Positions 61,851-64,000 of a stretch of DNA of 64,000 nt are shown here, one piece after another (position 1 is the first letter of the stretch; every line of letters begins with the position of its first letter). Below the pieces are notes generated by a model that saw nothing but the letters and a program-made list of their open reading frames with translations, was not told the origin of the DNA and ran no database searches. A program made the translations under genes and the position numbers. Source of the stretch: Prevotella sp. (lineage in GTDB: Bacteria; Bacillota_I; Bacilli_A; ML615J-28; CAG-313); the NCBI GenBank assembly GCA_023665755.1, contig JAMPDF010000001.1:75437-139436 (forward strand), written 5' to 3'.

Positions 61851-63777
61851 TCACATCCTCTAACACAAAGTTATCATCTGCATCAAATACAACGTTATTC
61901 TCAATCCATTCTCTTCTTGGTTCAACATCATCACCCATTAAAATATTCATTTTATTTTCTGCAGCCCCTTCTTCACCAATGAGCACTTGGATCAATGTTC
62001 TTCTTTCTGGGTCCATTGTCGTTTCCCATAACTGTTGATCATTCATCTCTCCTAGTCCTTTATAGCGCTGAATTTGAACATTCTTCTTTTGAATTTTCTC
62101 ACGCAGTTCTTCATCCGTCCAAGCATATTCAACTACATTTTTATACGTAATCTTATATAGAGGTGGCGTTGCAATATACACCATTCCGTTTTCTACCAAA
62201 GGTTTCATATAGCGATAAAAGAAAGTCAGTAACAAAATCTGAATATGTGCACCATCTGTATCGGCATCGGTCATAATAATAACTTTACTATAATTTGATT
62301 TAGACACATCAAATTCTCGACCAAATCCGCCACCTATGGCATTGATAATGGACATGATTTCTTCATTTTTCAATACTTCCTCTAGTTTTGCTTTTGCTGT
62401 ATTGATAACTTTACCACGTAGTGGCAAAATGGCTTGAAACGTACGATCTCTACCTTGTTTCGCAGTACCTCCAGCCGAATCACCTTCAACTAAGAACAAT
62501 TCATTTTTATTTGGATTTTTATATTGGGCAGGTGTTAGTTTTCCAATTAAATTCGCTGGTTTAGAAGTCTTTTGTTTGACCATTCGAATTTCATCACGTG
62601 CTTTTTTAGCTGCTTCTCTCGCTTTAGATGCCCGAATTGCCTTACCAATCAAATTTGATGAGATTTGTCCGTTTTCCGCAAGATACGATTTCATTTGATC
62701 ATATACTACTTGCTCCACAGCCGGTTTTGCCTCAGGTGTGCCTAGCTTATTCTTTGTTTGCCCTTCAAATTGCAATAAATCTTCAGGCACTCGAATCGAA
62801 ATAATAGCCGTTAATCCTTCTCGAATATCCGCGCCATCTAAATTTAAATCCTTATCTTTTAAAGCACCTATCAATCTGGCATGGTCATTAAAGGCTCTAG
62901 TAATCGCAGACTTAAAACCAATTTCATGTGTACCACCATCTCTTGTACGAATATTATTTACAAACGATAAAATATTTTCATTATATGTTTTCTCACAGTA
63001 CATCAATGCTACTTCAATATTAATTTTTGATAAATTACCACTGAGAAAAACAGGGTCATATAATGCATCTTTTCCAGCACACAAACTCTTAATAAATTCG
63101 ACAATTCCATTTTCATAATGGAAACTATCACTTTTATTGGTTCTTAAATCATTTAAATCAATTCTTAACCCTTTTATTAAATAAGCAGATTCCTTTAATC
63201 GCTGCGCTATAGTCTTATATTCAAAGATAGTTGATGAAAAAATCTTTGGATCCGGTTTGAAATGGATAGCCGAACCTGTTCTTTTTGTATCGCCTAGATT
63301 TCTCGGTTTATCAATGATTTTGCCACCATTTCGATAAGTTTGGTTATAAATTTTTCCATCACGATGTATTGTTACTGTTAGCCATTCGCTTAGTGCATTC
63401 ACAACAGATGAACCTACACCATGGAGTCCGCCTGATACTTTGTATCCCCCTTCAGCATCAAACTTTCCTCCCGCATGCAGCGTATTGAAAATAACCTCAG
63501 GAGTAGGACGTTTTTCGACTTTATGTATACCTGTTGGAATACCACGACCATTATCAATAACTTCTACACTATTATCTTTGTGTATGTTAACAACGATTTG
63601 CGAACCATATCCAGATAGTGCCTCATCAATCGCATTGTCGACAATTTCCCATACCAAGTGATGCAATCCCCTTGCATCTGTCGATCCAATATACATACCA
63701 GGTCGTTTGCGAACTGCTTCTAGCCCTTGCAATACCTGAATCGAATCTTCATTGTACACATTAGCTGCTTTCGCCAT
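61837..63777 (-). CDS. parE: DNA topoisomerase IV subunit B
   Basis: A 646-aa ATPase subunit. The GHKL domain has [22 protein letters not shown] and [15 protein letters not shown]; the TOPRIM domain has [16 protein letters not shown] (ParE-type) and DADTDGAHI. The start at 63777 ([16 protein letters not shown]) was chosen because it has a GGGAGTG site; an extension to 63810 lacks support. A strong promoter lies upstream and another gene is divergently transcribed beyond the window. Confidence 0.95.
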   Translation of the reverse strand: MAKAANVYNEDSIQVLQGLEAVRKRPGMYIGSTDARGLHHLVWEIVDNAIDEALSGYGSQIVVNIHKDNSVEVIDNGRGIPTGIHKVEKRPTPEVIFNTLHAGGKFDAEGGYKVSGGLHGVGSSVVNALSEWLTVTIHRDGKIYNQTYRNGGKIIDKPRNLGDTKRTGSAIHFKPDPKIFSSTIFEYKTIAQRLKESAYLIKGLRIDLNDLRTNKSDSFHYENGIVEFIKSLCAGKDALYDPVFLSGNLSKINIEVALMYCEKTYNENILSFVNNIRTRDGGTHEIGFKSAITRAFNDHARLIGALKDKDLNLDGADIREGLTAIISIRVPEDLLQFEGQTKNKLGTPEAKPAVEQVVYDQMKSYLAENGQISSNLIGKAIRASKAREAAKKARDEIRMVKQKTSKPANLIGKLTPAQYKNPNKNELFLVEGDSAGGTAKQGRDRTFQAILPLRGKVINTAKAKLEEVLKNEEIMSIINAIGGGFGREFDVSKSNYSKVIIMTDADTDGAHIQILLLTFFYRYMKPLVENGMVYIATPPLYKITYKNVVEYAWTDEELREKIQKKNVQIQRYKGLGEMNDQQLWETTMDPERRTLIQVLIGEEGAAENKMNILMGDDVEPRREWIENNVVFDADDNFVLEDVNEDE

Positions 63778-63821
63778 ATTTTTTTCACTCCCTTTTACAA
63801 TTTTTTTCAATCATTATTTCA

Positions 63822-63850
63822 ATTATAACATAACCCCTTTTTTTTTGCAA
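63822..63850 (-). promoter_or_regulatory. Promoter of parE-parC
   Basis: On the minus strand TTGCAA (63850-63845) and TATAAT (63827-63822) are 17 bp apart. Confidence 0.78.
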
Positions 63851-63942
63851 GAAAAATAGTTAAAAAATATAACTAAACCATAGATAAATCGATAATTTGA
63901 CATTTTTCGATATTTCTTTTTTACAAAAAAAATGAATATTAT

Positions 63943-64000
63943 TTGAAAAAAAAAAGAGATGATAGTATAATAAATTCCGTATAAAAAGGAGGATATAATA
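63943..64000 (+). promoter_or_regulatory. Divergent promoter and ribosome-binding site of the next gene, cut by the window end
   Basis: TTGAAA (63943-63948) and TATAAT (63966-63971) are 17 bp apart. An AAAAAGGAGG site lies at 63984-63993, so a plus-strand gene should start at or just after base 64000. Confidence 0.8.

Noticed and set aside
1..64000. Recoded UGA (Mollicutes code 4), suggested by the AT-rich genome
   Set aside because: Several genes end in TGA at conserved C-termini with the next gene starting there (mutL, dacB, deoB), so TGA is a stop.

Overview
The window reads as chromosomal DNA of an AT-rich, anaerobic, Gram-positive (Bacillota) bacterium with an endospore-formation gene set. 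TGA is used as a stop (for example mutL, dacB and deoB), so this is not a recoded Mollicute. Gene order resembles Bacillus subtilis in several blocks: valS-folC-radC-spoIVFA-spoIVFB / rplU-prp-rpmA-obg; mutS-mutL; dacB-spmA-spmB-rluB; lepA-hemW; spoIIM-xerD-deoB; cmk-rpsA-der-gpsA. A class III ribonucleotide reductase (nrdD/nrdG) and pyruvate phosphate dikinase fit an anaerobe. The closest relatives cannot be fixed from the sequence alone; an Erysipelotrichia- or Mollicutes-adjacent lineage is an inference.

Layout. Positions 1-27817 are almost entirely plus-strand: translation and folate genes (valS, folC), radC, the sporulation pair spoIVFA/spoIVFB (spoIVFB is frameshifted), an accessory stretch (LRR membrane protein, ppdK, a membrane XRE regulator, a glycosyltransferase/acyltransferase cassette), the L21-Prp-L27-Obg ribosome block, an ECF S component, mutS-mutL-miaA, dacB-spmA-spmB-rluB, a PAP2 phosphatase, a degenerate Fic-like protein and a PHP phosphatase. 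From 28583 to 63777 nearly everything is on the minus strand: hydrolase, deoB, xerD, spoIIM, hemW, lepA, nrdDG, membrane-lipid genes, proS, tldDE, a SpoVIF-like gene, two large surface lipoproteins, a polysaccharide deacetylase, gpsA, der, a cmk-rpsA fusion, and topoisomerase IV.

The strand switch falls in a 765-bp gene-free gap (27818-28582). That gap contains a near-perfect dif site (28143-28170), the XerC/XerD chromosome-dimer resolution site, about 2.5 kb from xerD. The window therefore spans the chromosome replication terminus, with genes on both sides reading towards it. DnaA-box-like sequences sit about 100 bp from dif.

The most interesting items are the dif/terminus region; the broken spoIVFB; the cmk-rpsA fusion with an internal ribosome-binding site and start; a Fic-fold protein that has lost its catalytic motif; a short orphan protein resembling the N-terminal domain of dipicolinate synthase A; two paralogous InlB-repeat lipoproteins sharing a 54-bp identical DNA block; a gene whose ribosome-binding site appears to be brought to its start codon by a hairpin; and a terminator in which the stop codons of two convergent genes pair with each other. 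No CRISPR array, insertion sequence, prophage, tRNA or rRNA gene was seen.
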